Assembly: GCA_937890825.1 (NCBI GenBank)
Contig: CALADS010000003.1
Span: 1-5,792, forward strand
DNA length: 5,792 nt
Reading direction: 5' to 3'
Source: an uncultured Bacteroides sp.
GTDB taxonomy: Bacteria; Bacteroidota; Bacteroidia; Bacteroidales; Bacteroidaceae
Below the pieces are notes generated by a model that saw only the letters and a list, made by a program, of their open reading frames with translations, made no database searches and was not told the origin of the DNA. This document shows, in pieces, positions 1 to 5,792 of this stretch. How positions within the stretch are numbered: the first letter of the stretch is position 1; each line of letters opens with the position of its first letter. The position numbers and the translations under genes were made by a program.

Positions 1-2
1 TA

Positions 3-43
3 AAAAAGGAGCTGATTCAGGCAAAACGAATCAGTTCCTTTTT
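3..43 (-). terminator. Rho-independent terminator of carB, possibly bidirectional
   Basis: A 16-position inverted repeat (3-18 with 28-43) encloses a 9-nt loop. The only irregularity is one G/T position (11 against 36). The arms start and end in A and T runs, so a transcript read leftward from carB forms the hairpin and finishes in a U tract. It begins 19 bp after the carB stop codon, the normal distance for that gene's terminator. A rightward transcript would also end in U residues (39-43), so the same element could stop a convergent gene lying left of the window; that gene is not visible. Confidence 0.85.
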
Positions 44-61
44 GAATATCCCTAAGAAAGA

Positions 62-3000
62 TTATTTGTAATCTTGCCAGCTCTTTATCTGAATATCCTT
101 TTCACTCATTTCACAGAATGCTTCAATGAAAGCACTTGCCAAACGGGCGTTGGTAATCAAAGGAATATTGTGGTCGATTGCTCCACGACGAATTTTGTAA
201 CCATTAGTCAGCTCACGTTTGGTATGGTTTTTCGGAATGTTGACTATCAGGTCGAATTTATGTTCGGCAATCATCTTCATGACATTGTTTTCTGCATCGG
301 GCTTTTCATCCGGCCAGTAAACCGGTGTGGTATTTACTCCGTGTGCATTCAAGAAAGTTGCGGTTCCGGCAGTTGCATAGATCTCATATCCTTTTTCTGC
401 CAGCATACGGCTTGCTTCCAGCAAATCTACTTTGGATTTGGTGGCACCTGACGAGAACATGACAGATTTTGTAGGAATCTTGAAACCGACAGCAATCATA
501 GAGTTCAGCAAAGCTTCATGGAAGTCATCACCGATACAACCCACTTCACCTGTTGAAGACATATCTACGCCCAATACAGGGTCTGCCTTGTGCAGACGGG
601 AGAAAGAGAACTGGGAAGCTTTCACACCGATCCAGTCAATATCGAATGCCGACTTGTCCGGTTGGCTGTATGGAGCACCCAACATGATGCGGGTTGCGGT
701 TTCAATGAAGTTGCGTTTCAATACTTTGGAAACAAACGGGAATGAACGTGATGCGCGCAGGTTGCATTCAATCACTTTCACTTCATTGTTCTTAGCCAGG
801 AACTGCATGTTGAACGGACCGGAAATGTTTAATTCTTTAGCGATACGGCGACCAATCTTCTTGATACGGCGTGCTGTTTCGAAATAAATCTTCTGAGCCG
901 GGAATACTAATGTGGCATCACCTGAATGGACACCTGCATATTCAATGTGTTCGGAGATGGCATATTCCACTATTTCACCGTTTTGGGCTACAGCGTCGAA
1001 TTCTATTTCTTTAGTATCTTGCATGAATTGGGATACGACTACCGGATATTCTTTAGAAACTTCTTTAGCCATCTGCAAGAATTCCTTCAGTTCATCTTCG
1101 TTATAGCATACGTTCATGGCAGCGCCAGAGAGCACATAGGAAGGACGGACCAATACCGGGTAACCTACTTTGTTTACAAATTCTTCCATGTCTTCCAGGC
1201 TGGTCAATTCTTTCCATGCCGGTTGGTCAATACCCAGTTGGTCAAGCATGGCCGAGAATTTATGACGGTTTTCCGCACGGTCGATAGAAAGCGGAGAAGT
1301 TCCCAATACAGGTACCGACTGACGGTGAAGCTTCATCGCCAGGTTATTAGGTATTTGTCCACCTACCGATACAATGACACCACCCGGCTGCTCCAGATCA
1401 ATCACGTCAAGTACACGTTCAAATGAAAGTTCGTCAAAATACAGACGGTCGCACATATCATAGTCGGTAGAAACTGTTTCGGGGTTATAGTTAATCATGA
1501 TGGATTTGTAACCCAACTTGCGTGCGGTTTGGACAGCATTTACAGAGCACCAGTCGAATTCCACGGATGAACCGATGCGGTAAGCGCCTGAACCTAATAC
1601 AACTACCGATTTTTCATTTTTATAATAATTGACGTCATAACCCGTAGTAGCGTATGTCATATACAGGTAATTGGTCAATTCGGGATGTTCAGATGCGACG
1701 GTATTGATACGCTTGACAGCCGGAAGGATATTCAAAGCTTTACGACGGGCGCGTACAGCCAAGTTCTCCTTTTCCATATTGCCACTGGCTTTCAATACGA
1801 AGCGTGCAATCTGGAAGTCGGAGAAGCCTAATACTTTAGCTTGGCGAAGCACATCTGCGGGCAGATCCTCAATCTTATTATAAGTCGAAAGTTTGGCCTT
1901 ATAGTCAACGATGTTTTTCAACTTACCCAGGAACCACGGGTCGATTTTGGTCAGTTCGTGGATGCGTTCAATGCTGTATCCTTCTTCCAATGCCGAGGCG
2001 ATGGAGAAAATACGGAGGTCTGTCGGGTTGGCCAGTTCCTCATCCAGGTTTTCAAATTTAGTATGGTCATTTCCTACGAAACCATGCATACCCTGACCTA
2101 TCATACGAAGACCTTTCTGAATGATTTCTTCGAAAGAGCGGCCTATAGACATGATTTCACCCACAGACTTCATGCTGGAGCCAATCTGGCGTGATACACC
2201 TGCGAATTTAGTCAAGTCCCAACGGGGGATTTTACAAATCAAGTAATCCAACTGGGGAGCTTCGTAGGCTGAGTTGGGAGTACCCATCTCGCCAATCTGG
2301 TCTAGTGTGTAGCCTAAAGCGATTTTGGCGGCAACGAATGCCAGAGGGAATCCGGTTGCTTTAGAAGCCAAGGCAGAAGAACGGCTCAGGCGTGCATTTA
2401 CTTCGATAACACGGTAGTCATTCGTTTCTGCATTGAAAGCATACTGGATATTACATTCACCCACAATACCCAAGTGACGGATACATTTTGTAGACAAATC
2501 TTGCAACATTGTTACTTGTTCTTCTGTCAGAGAGCAAGTGGGGGCCACCACGATAGATTCACCGGTATGGATTCCCAGCGGGTCGAAGTTTTCCATGCTT
2601 GCCACTGTAAAACAATGGTCGTTGGCATCGCGGATTACTTCGAATTCTATTTCTTTCCAACCTTTCAATGACTCTTCAACCAGGATCTGTTTAGAGAATG
2701 CGAATGAACTTTCAGCCAGTTTGATGAAAGCTTCTTCATCCGGACAGATGCCGCTGCCTAAACCACCTAGTGCGTATGCGGAGCGTACCATAACCGGATA
2801 ACCGATTTCGCGGGCAGCTTTCAGAGCCTCTTCCATACTTTCCACGGCGTGGCTCTTCGGGGTTTTCATCGGAATTTCATCCAGCTTCTTTACGAATAAA
2901 TCACGGTCTTCAGTGTACATGATGGCTTCTACCGAAGTACCCAATACTTCTACACCATATTTCTTCAGTGTACCGTTCAGGTAAAGTTCGGTACCGCAGT

Positions 3001-3283
3001 TCAATGCAGTTTGTCCACCGAAAGCCAATAAAATACCGTCCGGTTGTTCTTTTTTGATAATTTCTTCAACAAAGAAGGGAGTGACAGGAAGAAAATAAAC
3101 CTTGTCGGCTATGCCTTCCGAAGTCTGGATAGTCGCGATGTTAGGATTTACCAACACCGAATGAATGCCTTCTTCGCGCAATGCTTTCAGCGCTTGTGAA
3201 CCTGAGTAGTCAAACTCTCCTGCCTGGCCTATCTTGAGTGCACCCGAACCCAATACCAGGACTTTCTTTAAATCCTTTTTCAT
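62..3283 (-). CDS. carB: Carbamoyl-phosphate synthase large subunit (CarB), CAD/CPS1-like
   Basis: The large subunit makes carbamoyl phosphate from bicarbonate, two ATP and ammonia delivered by the glutaminase subunit CarA; the product feeds pyrimidine and arginine synthesis in the cytosol. At 1073 residues it is full length, equal to E. coli CarB. Residues 1 to about 400 form the carboxyphosphate ATP-grasp half (nucleotide loop from G12, R127, R167, E294/N296/R298 in IEVNARLSRSSALASKATG). About 400-550 is the linker/oligomerisation domain. About 555-935 is the carbamoyl-phosphate half (GSGAYRIGSSVEFDW at 564-578, R713, E839/N841/R843). About 938-1073 is the MGS-like allosteric domain. All key ATP-grasp residues I looked for are present. 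Many signature stretches match animal CAD/CPS1 better than E. coli CarB, judged from memory. No carA adjoins it. The gene appears to be transcribed alone from a promoter at 3431-3461 and through a leader carrying a terminator-like hairpin. The ATG at 3283 is chosen because the conserved nucleotide-binding strand follows at once; no Shine-Dalgarno is visible, as is usual in this phylum. Confidence 0.97.
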   Translation of the reverse strand: MKKDLKKVLVLGSGALKIGQAGEFDYSGSQALKALREEGIHSVLVNPNIATIQTSEGIADKVYFLPVTPFFVEEIIKKEQPDGILLAFGGQTALNCGTELYLNGTLKKYGVEVLGTSVEAIMYTEDRDLFVKKLDEIPMKTPKSHAVESMEEALKAAREIGYPVMVRSAYALGGLGSGICPDEEAFIKLAESSFAFSKQILVEESLKGWKEIEFEVIRDANDHCFTVASMENFDPLGIHTGESIVVAPTCSLTEEQVTMLQDLSTKCIRHLGIVGECNIQYAFNAETNDYRVIEVNARLSRSSALASKATGFPLAFVAAKIALGYTLDQIGEMGTPNSAYEAPQLDYLICKIPRWDLTKFAGVSRQIGSSMKSVGEIMSIGRSFEEIIQKGLRMIGQGMHGFVGNDHTKFENLDEELANPTDLRIFSIASALEEGYSIERIHELTKIDPWFLGKLKNIVDYKAKLSTYNKIEDLPADVLRQAKVLGFSDFQIARFVLKASGNMEKENLAVRARRKALNILPAVKRINTVASEHPELTNYLYMTYATTGYDVNYYKNEKSVVVLGSGAYRIGSSVEFDWCSVNAVQTARKLGYKSIMINYNPETVSTDYDMCDRLYFDELSFERVLDVIDLEQPGGVIVSVGGQIPNNLAMKLHRQSVPVLGTSPLSIDRAENRHKFSAMLDQLGIDQPAWKELTSLEDMEEFVNKVGYPVLVRPSYVLSGAAMNVCYNEDELKEFLQMAKEVSKEYPVVVSQFMQDTKEIEFDAVAQNGEIVEYAISEHIEYAGVHSGDATLVFPAQKIYFETARRIKKIGRRIAKELNISGPFNMQFLAKNNEVKVIECNLRASRSFPFVSKVLKRNFIETATRIMLGAPYSQPDKSAFDIDWIGVKASQFSFSRLHKADPVLGVDMSSTGEVGCIGDDFHEALLNSMIAVGFKIPTKSVMFSSGATKSKVDLLEASRMLAEKGYEIYATAGTATFLNAHGVNTTPVYWPDEKPDAENNVMKMIAEHKFDLIVNIPKNHTKRELTNGYKIRRGAIDHNIPLITNARLASAFIEAFCEMSEKDIQIKSWQDYK

Positions 3284-3330
3284 TGAAAGTTTCTTTTATT
3301 ATAATAGTTGTTTTAATGTCGCTAAATATT

Positions 3331-3371
3331 AAAAAAAATGCGTCCATCCTCGTACGAGGACTAACGCATTT
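3331..3371 (-). terminator. Intrinsic-terminator hairpin in the carB leader (candidate attenuator)
   Basis: Read on the minus strand, an 8-bp outer stem (3364-3371 with 3336-3343) and an inner perfect stem-loop (3347-3360, UCCUC-GUAC-GAGGA) are joined by the three opposed positions UAG/UGG. Two of these are U-G wobbles in the minus-strand RNA, but C/A mismatches in the plus-strand RNA, which favours a minus-strand RNA function. A run of eight U (3338-3331) follows directly, giving a complete intrinsic terminator. It lies about 55 nt after the predicted carB transcription start and 47 nt before the carB ATG, so it should stop most carB transcripts unless it is overridden. The alternative is that it is the late terminator of the lipoprotein gene, whose stop is about 165 bp upstream; the carB promoter lying between them makes a leader element more likely. 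Confidence 0.75.
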
Positions 3372-3430
3372 GTTCGTATGTCTATATTATCTTTGTTCCT
3401 GTAGGATACATAGCATTACTAAATTTTGTG

Positions 3431-3461
3431 CAAAGTAACGACTTATTTCCAAGATAACAAA
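3431..3461 (-). promoter_or_regulatory. carB promoter, Bacteroides type
   Basis: On the minus strand a TTTG (-33 box, 3458-3461) is followed after 19 bp by TTACTTTG (-7 box, 3431-3438). The Bacteroidetes consensus is TTTG, 19-21 bp, TAnnTTTG, so one base of the -7 box deviates. Transcription would start near 3424, giving a leader of about 140 nt before carB. Between this promoter and the lipoprotein stop codon (3462-3537) the sequence is AT-rich, and I see no gene or convincing terminator in it. Confidence 0.7.
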
Positions 3462-3537
3462 ATAAATCAAGATCTTTGTCAACACAAATTAAAATAAAAG
3501 TCTGAAATCCTCTCCGAATGTTCTGTTTTTTGTATAT

Positions 3538-4329
3538 TTATTCGGATACTTCTGTATCATCGGCATACGAAAAGCGGAATGAATATCCTATATTTTCCGA
3601 TCCGCCCATCAGGGTCATATCTTTTAGTCTTCCATCCTGCCGGAAACTATAGTCGTATATATAATAAGTGTCTTCCAGAATATTGGCGCTTCTTTTCCCT
3701 AGAATTTCGGCCATCTGTCCGAAAGTGTTCATTACGGTGGTATAGTTTTCACGGTCATCAATCCATTGTGCCAGTGTGTTCAAGTCCAGACTATAATCAT
3801 TGGCGATATTGGAAACTCTGTAATCACTGTTGTAAGTTCCTCTTGGAGTAGTGGTTATGGAAGATAGATTTCCGCTTTCCCAATTGTATTCCAATACGGT
3901 TCCATTGTTATTGCAGCTTTTCAGATAACCTTCATTGTCATAAGAATAGGTTACCGGATTTTCCCGGTTGGAGAATTTGCATACATAACTTCTGCCGTTT
4001 TCCAACGAGGTGCTTATTTCTACCAAAGGAGAATTTTCCGTAGAGTAAGTATAACTGACTTCAGAGTTCTCTTTGTACGTGTAATTTACTGCCGCTAACG
4101 GTGAACTGCTATAAATGCGGGTCAGCCGTTTGTTGTTGTCGTAAGTGAGGCTTATCATTCCCTGATAAGTGATAACATCTGAAATTTTATGCACTTTAAT
4201 TCCGGTAATCATCCGTGAAGGTTCCGGTACGGGAATACTTTTATCGTCATCATCGGAACATGCGGCAAAGAACAGGCTTGCTACAGAAATAAATAGAGCT
4301 AGTTTAATGGTCGGTCTTAGTTTATTCAT
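3538..4329 (-). CDS. Surface-type lipoprotein with YD-like repeats (DUF4595-like), function unknown
   Basis: I can assign no activity to this 263-residue protein. The start is well supported: a short basic N-terminus and hydrophobic core run into the lipobox LFFAAC, with Cys24 as the predicted lipidated residue. SDDDDK follows at 25-30, the acidic type of export signal that sends Bacteroidetes lipoproteins to the outer face of the outer membrane. A short proline-rich linker (33-38) leads to a domain rich in Tyr, Ser and Asn. It contains repeated strand-turn-strand units of the YD kind: LTYDNNKRLTRI (61-72), YSYDNEGYLKSC (128-139), YNWESGNLSSI (148-158) and YSFRQDGRLKDM (227-238). This pattern fits the DUF4595 group of Bacteroides lipoproteins, recalled rather than searched. 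The stretch 180-215 is less repetitive and partly helical-looking. The gene lies between carB and trpS with its own -7 element upstream, and shows no sign of being in an operon with either. It has no frameshift or truncation. Confidence 0.85.
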   Translation of the reverse strand: MNKLRPTIKLALFISVASLFFAACSDDDDKSIPVPEPSRMITGIKVHKISDVITYQGMISLTYDNNKRLTRIYSSSPLAAVNYTYKENSEVSYTYSTENSPLVEISTSLENGRSYVCKFSNRENPVTYSYDNEGYLKSCNNNGTVLEYNWESGNLSSITTTPRGTYNSDYRVSNIANDYSLDLNTLAQWIDDRENYTTVMNTFGQMAEILGKRSANILEDTYYIYDYSFRQDGRLKDMTLMGGSENIGYSFRFSYADDTEVSE

Positions 4330-4360
4330 CGAAACAATTATTATATGTGAAATAGCGGTT

Positions 4361-4368
4361 CAAAGTTA
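4361..4368 (-). promoter_or_regulatory. -7 box of the lipoprotein gene promoter
   Basis: The minus strand reads TAACTTTG, an exact match to the Bacteroidetes -7 element TAnnTTTG, 31 bp upstream of the lipoprotein ATG. I find no TTTG at the expected -33 distance (about 4388-4393), so the promoter may be weak or need an activator. It sits back to back with the trpS promoter. Confidence 0.5.
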
Positions 4369-4390
4369 AGTGTTTGTGTCAGAATATTCC

Positions 4391-4398
4391 TATCTTTG
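4391..4398 (+). promoter_or_regulatory. -7 box of the trpS promoter
   Basis: TATCTTTG matches the Bacteroidetes -7 consensus TAnnTTTG exactly and lies 34 bp upstream of the trpS ATG, giving a leader of roughly 28 nt. The -33 position (about 4366-4371) has no TTTG. The only TTTG nearby (4373-4376) is just 14 bp away, too close for the usual 19-21 bp spacing. The leader shows no hairpin or Trp-rich leader peptide, so no trp-type attenuation is visible. Confidence 0.6.
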
Positions 4399-4432
4399 CG
4401 TAATTTTTAATATAAGATAATATTTAAGAGAT

Positions 4433-5527
4433 ATGGGAAAAGAAAAAATCATACTGACCGGTGACCGTCCTACGGGAAGATTGCATATCGGTCATTACGT
4501 AGGTTCGTTGAAGCGCAGAGTTGAACTTCAGAATTCCGGACTGTATGACAAGACTTTTATTTTCATTGCCGATGCGCAGGCATTAACCGATAATATAGAA
4601 AATCCCGAGAAGGTGCGTCAGAATGTGATTGAGGTGGCGCTTGATTATATGGCTGTCGGTCTGGACCCGATGAAGTCCACCATCTTTATCCAGTCTCAGA
4701 TTCCCGAATTGTGCGAATTGACTTTCTATTATATGGATTTGGTCACAGTGTCACGCTTGCAGCGTAACCCGACAGTGAAAACCGAAATCCAGATGCGTAA
4801 TTTTGAAACCAGCATCCCGGTAGGGTTCTTCACTTATCCTATCAGTCAGGCTGCTGATATTACCGCTTTCAAAGCAACTACCGTTCCGGTGGGTGAAGAT
4901 CAGGAGCCGATGATTGAGCAGACCCGTGAAATTGTACGTCGTTTCAATCATATTTATGGTGATACGTTGGTAGAACCCGAAATCCTGTTGCCGGACAATG
5001 CGGCTTGTCTGCGTCTGCCGGGTACGGATGGAAAGGCTAAGATGAGCAAATCATTGGGTAACTGTATTTATTTGTCGGACACAGCCGACGAGGTGGAAAA
5101 GAAAGTGAAGAGCATGTATACCGACCCTACTCACCTGAAAGTTTCTGATCCGGGTAAATTGGAAGGAAATACAGTATTCACTTATCTGGATGCTTTTTGT
5201 AAGCCTGAGCATTTTGGACGTTATTTGCCCGATTATCCTAATTTGGATGAACTGAAGGCACATTACACCCGTGGTGGATTGGGAGACATGAAGGTGAAGA
5301 AGTTCCTTGCCGCTATTATGCAAGAAGAATTGACGCCTATCCGCGAACGTCGTAAAGAGTTTGAAAAGGATATTCCGGCTATTTACGATATGTTACGTAA
5401 GGGATGCGAAACAGCCCGTGCTACGGCAACCGCTACATTGGATGAAGTACGCAAGGCGATGAAGATTAACTATTTTGATGATGTGGAATTGATTGCCGAA
5501 CAGGCAAAGCGTTTCGGGCAGGAATAA
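4433..5527 (+). CDS. trpS: Tryptophanyl-tRNA synthetase
   Basis: This cytosolic class I synthetase charges tRNA-Trp with tryptophan using ATP. The 364-residue protein opens with the Rossmann-fold signature LTGDRPTGRLHIGHYVGSL, with the HIGH motif at 18-21. The tryptophan-pocket segment PISQAADITAF includes D142, equivalent to the Asp that contacts the indole nitrogen in bacterial enzymes. GEDQ (154-157) precedes the helix IEQTREIVRRFN, and KMSKS is at 203-207. The helical anticodon-binding region follows to the end. It is somewhat longer than the E. coli enzyme (334 residues). Its signature (GDRPTGRLHIGHYVGSL, RNPTVKTEI, GGLGDMKVKKFL) resembles, from memory, the streptococcal type rather than the E. 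coli or Bacillus type, which lacks HIGH and has TIGN-like sequence. The ATG at 4433 is kept because the catalytic strand begins at residue 6. The gene has its own -7 box upstream and a hairpin terminator 15 bp after its stop, so it is probably monocistronic. Confidence 0.97.
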   Translation: MGKEKIILTGDRPTGRLHIGHYVGSLKRRVELQNSGLYDKTFIFIADAQALTDNIENPEKVRQNVIEVALDYMAVGLDPMKSTIFIQSQIPELCELTFYYMDLVTVSRLQRNPTVKTEIQMRNFETSIPVGFFTYPISQAADITAFKATTVPVGEDQEPMIEQTREIVRRFNHIYGDTLVEPEILLPDNAACLRLPGTDGKAKMSKSLGNCIYLSDTADEVEKKVKSMYTDPTHLKVSDPGKLEGNTVFTYLDAFCKPEHFGRYLPDYPNLDELKAHYTRGGLGDMKVKKFLAAIMQEELTPIRERRKEFEKDIPAIYDMLRKGCETARATATATLDEVRKAMKINYFDDVELIAEQAKRFGQE

Positions 5528-5542
5528 AATAAATTCAAAAGG

Positions 5543-5586
5543 AAAAAGGGGAAACTATATATAATAAGGTATAGTTTCCCTTTTTT
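5543..5586 (+). terminator. Rho-independent terminator of trpS
   Basis: Arms 5543-5559 and 5570-5586 pair over 17 positions with a single G-U wobble (5548 with 5581). They enclose a loop of about 10 nt and end in a run of six T (5581-5586) followed by GTTT. The element starts 15 bp after the trpS stop. The left arm begins with A residues, so it could also work leftward, but no gene reads towards it from the right. From 5587 to 5685 the sequence is AT-rich and I see no gene or signal in it. Confidence 0.9.
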
Positions 5587-5685
5587 GTTTCTTGAATGAT
5601 AAGACAGGATTTGTAATTTATCCTCTGTATTTCAGTGTGTTAAGTGCTTAATTGAAAAATAAATGAAAAAATAGTGTGCATAAAA

Positions 5686-5716
5686 TTTGCAGTTATCGGA
5701 AATAGCCGTATCTTTG
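5686..5716 (+). promoter_or_regulatory. tRNA-Val promoter, Bacteroides consensus
   Basis: TTTG (5686-5689), 19 bp, then TATCTTTG (5709-5716) matches the Bacteroidetes primary sigma promoter TTTG-N19-21-TAnnTTTG at every defined base. The transcript should start near 5723, about 20 nt before the mature tRNA 5' end. It is the best promoter in the window and fits a highly expressed stable RNA gene. Confidence 0.85.
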
Positions 5717-5742
5717 CAACGCTTTTGAAACAAGAGGCTATC

Positions 5743-5792
5743 GGGCGTTTAGCTCAGCTGGTTCAGAGCATCTGCCTTACAAGCAGAGGGTC
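5743..5792 (+). tRNA. tRNA-Val (anticodon UAC), 3' part cut by the window end
   Basis: The first 50 nt of a tRNA are present. The 5' acceptor strand GGGCGTT is at 5743-5749, followed by T8 and A9. The D arm has stem GCTC/GAGC and a GG-containing loop. The anticodon stem TCTGC/GCAGA encloses loop CTTACAA, whose anticodon TAC reads Val codons GTA and, by wobble, GTG. Only the start of the variable region (GGGTC) is present; the T arm and the 3' acceptor strand lie beyond the edge. The gene may begin a tRNA cluster, which cannot be seen from here. Confidence 0.95.

Noticed and set aside
74..2801. Many plus-strand open frames of 60-166 codons lying antisense to carB
   Set aside because: They are antisense to a well-conserved gene, overlap one another in different frames, and have no recognisable domain or upstream promoter. 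They follow from the codon usage of carB.
3238..3438. Plus-strand open frame of 66 codons across the carB start and leader
   Set aside because: It overlaps the carB start, the hairpin and the -7 box in antisense, has no promoter or ribosome-binding context, and gives a composition typical of chance translation.
3462..3537. Possible terminator just after the lipoprotein gene
   Set aside because: Only a 5-bp AT-rich stem (TTTGT/ACAAA) is present, with no proper U tract; too weak to call.
3579..3851. Plus-strand frame of 90 codons antisense to the lipoprotein gene
   Set aside because: The opposite strand carries a convincing signal peptide, lipobox and repeats over the whole length; this frame has none and no promoter.
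4373..4376. TTTG as the -33 box of the trpS promoter
   Set aside because: It is only 14 bp from the -7 box, against the usual 19-21 bp, so I do not count it as part of the promoter.
4751..5323. Two minus-strand frames (66 and 90 codons) inside trpS
   Set aside because: They are antisense to conserved TrpRS catalytic sequence with no independent support.
1..5792. Mobile element, CRISPR array, phage or defence system
   Set aside because: No transposase, integrase, terminal repeats, spaced direct repeats or defence-family proteins are visible. The gene content is core metabolism, translation and one lipoprotein.

Overview
The window looks like ordinary chromosome from a member of the Bacteroidales, most likely Bacteroides or a close relative. 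Four things point there: promoters of the TTTG-N19-TAnnTTTG type used by the Bacteroidetes primary sigma factor, start codons without clear Shine-Dalgarno sequences, a lipoprotein whose acylated cysteine is followed by Ser-Asp-Asp-Asp-Asp (the surface-export type signal of this phylum), and a YD-repeat-like lipoprotein of a kind common in gut Bacteroides. I see no mobile element, CRISPR array, phage gene or recognisable defence system.

Layout, left to right. A strong inverted repeat with A/T flanks (3-43) ends carB and could also end a gene entering from the left. carB (62-3283, minus) encodes a full-length 1073-residue carbamoyl-phosphate synthase large subunit with both ATP-grasp halves and the C-terminal allosteric domain. 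Its 5' region (3284-3461) has a good promoter and a leader of about 140 nt. Inside that leader is an intrinsic-terminator hairpin with a U8 tract, 47 nt before the start codon. A terminator between a gene's own promoter and its start codon suggests transcription attenuation of carB, and this is the most interesting regulatory signal here. Next comes a 263-residue lipoprotein gene (3538-4329, minus) of unknown function. A gap of 103 bp (4330-4432) holds back-to-back promoters for the lipoprotein gene and for trpS (4433-5527, plus), which encodes tryptophanyl-tRNA synthetase and is followed by a clear hairpin terminator (5543-5586). The last 200 bp hold a textbook promoter (5686-5716) and the first 50 nt of a tRNA-Val(UAC) gene cut by the window edge.

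The genes do not form a pathway together. carB feeds pyrimidine and arginine synthesis, while trpS and the tRNA serve translation. carB lacks its usual partner carA next to it, so the glutaminase subunit must be encoded elsewhere. By motif comparison from memory, the CarB protein resembles the eukaryotic CAD/CPS1 type more than the E. coli type, including its allosteric domain. This is the most interesting protein-level observation.
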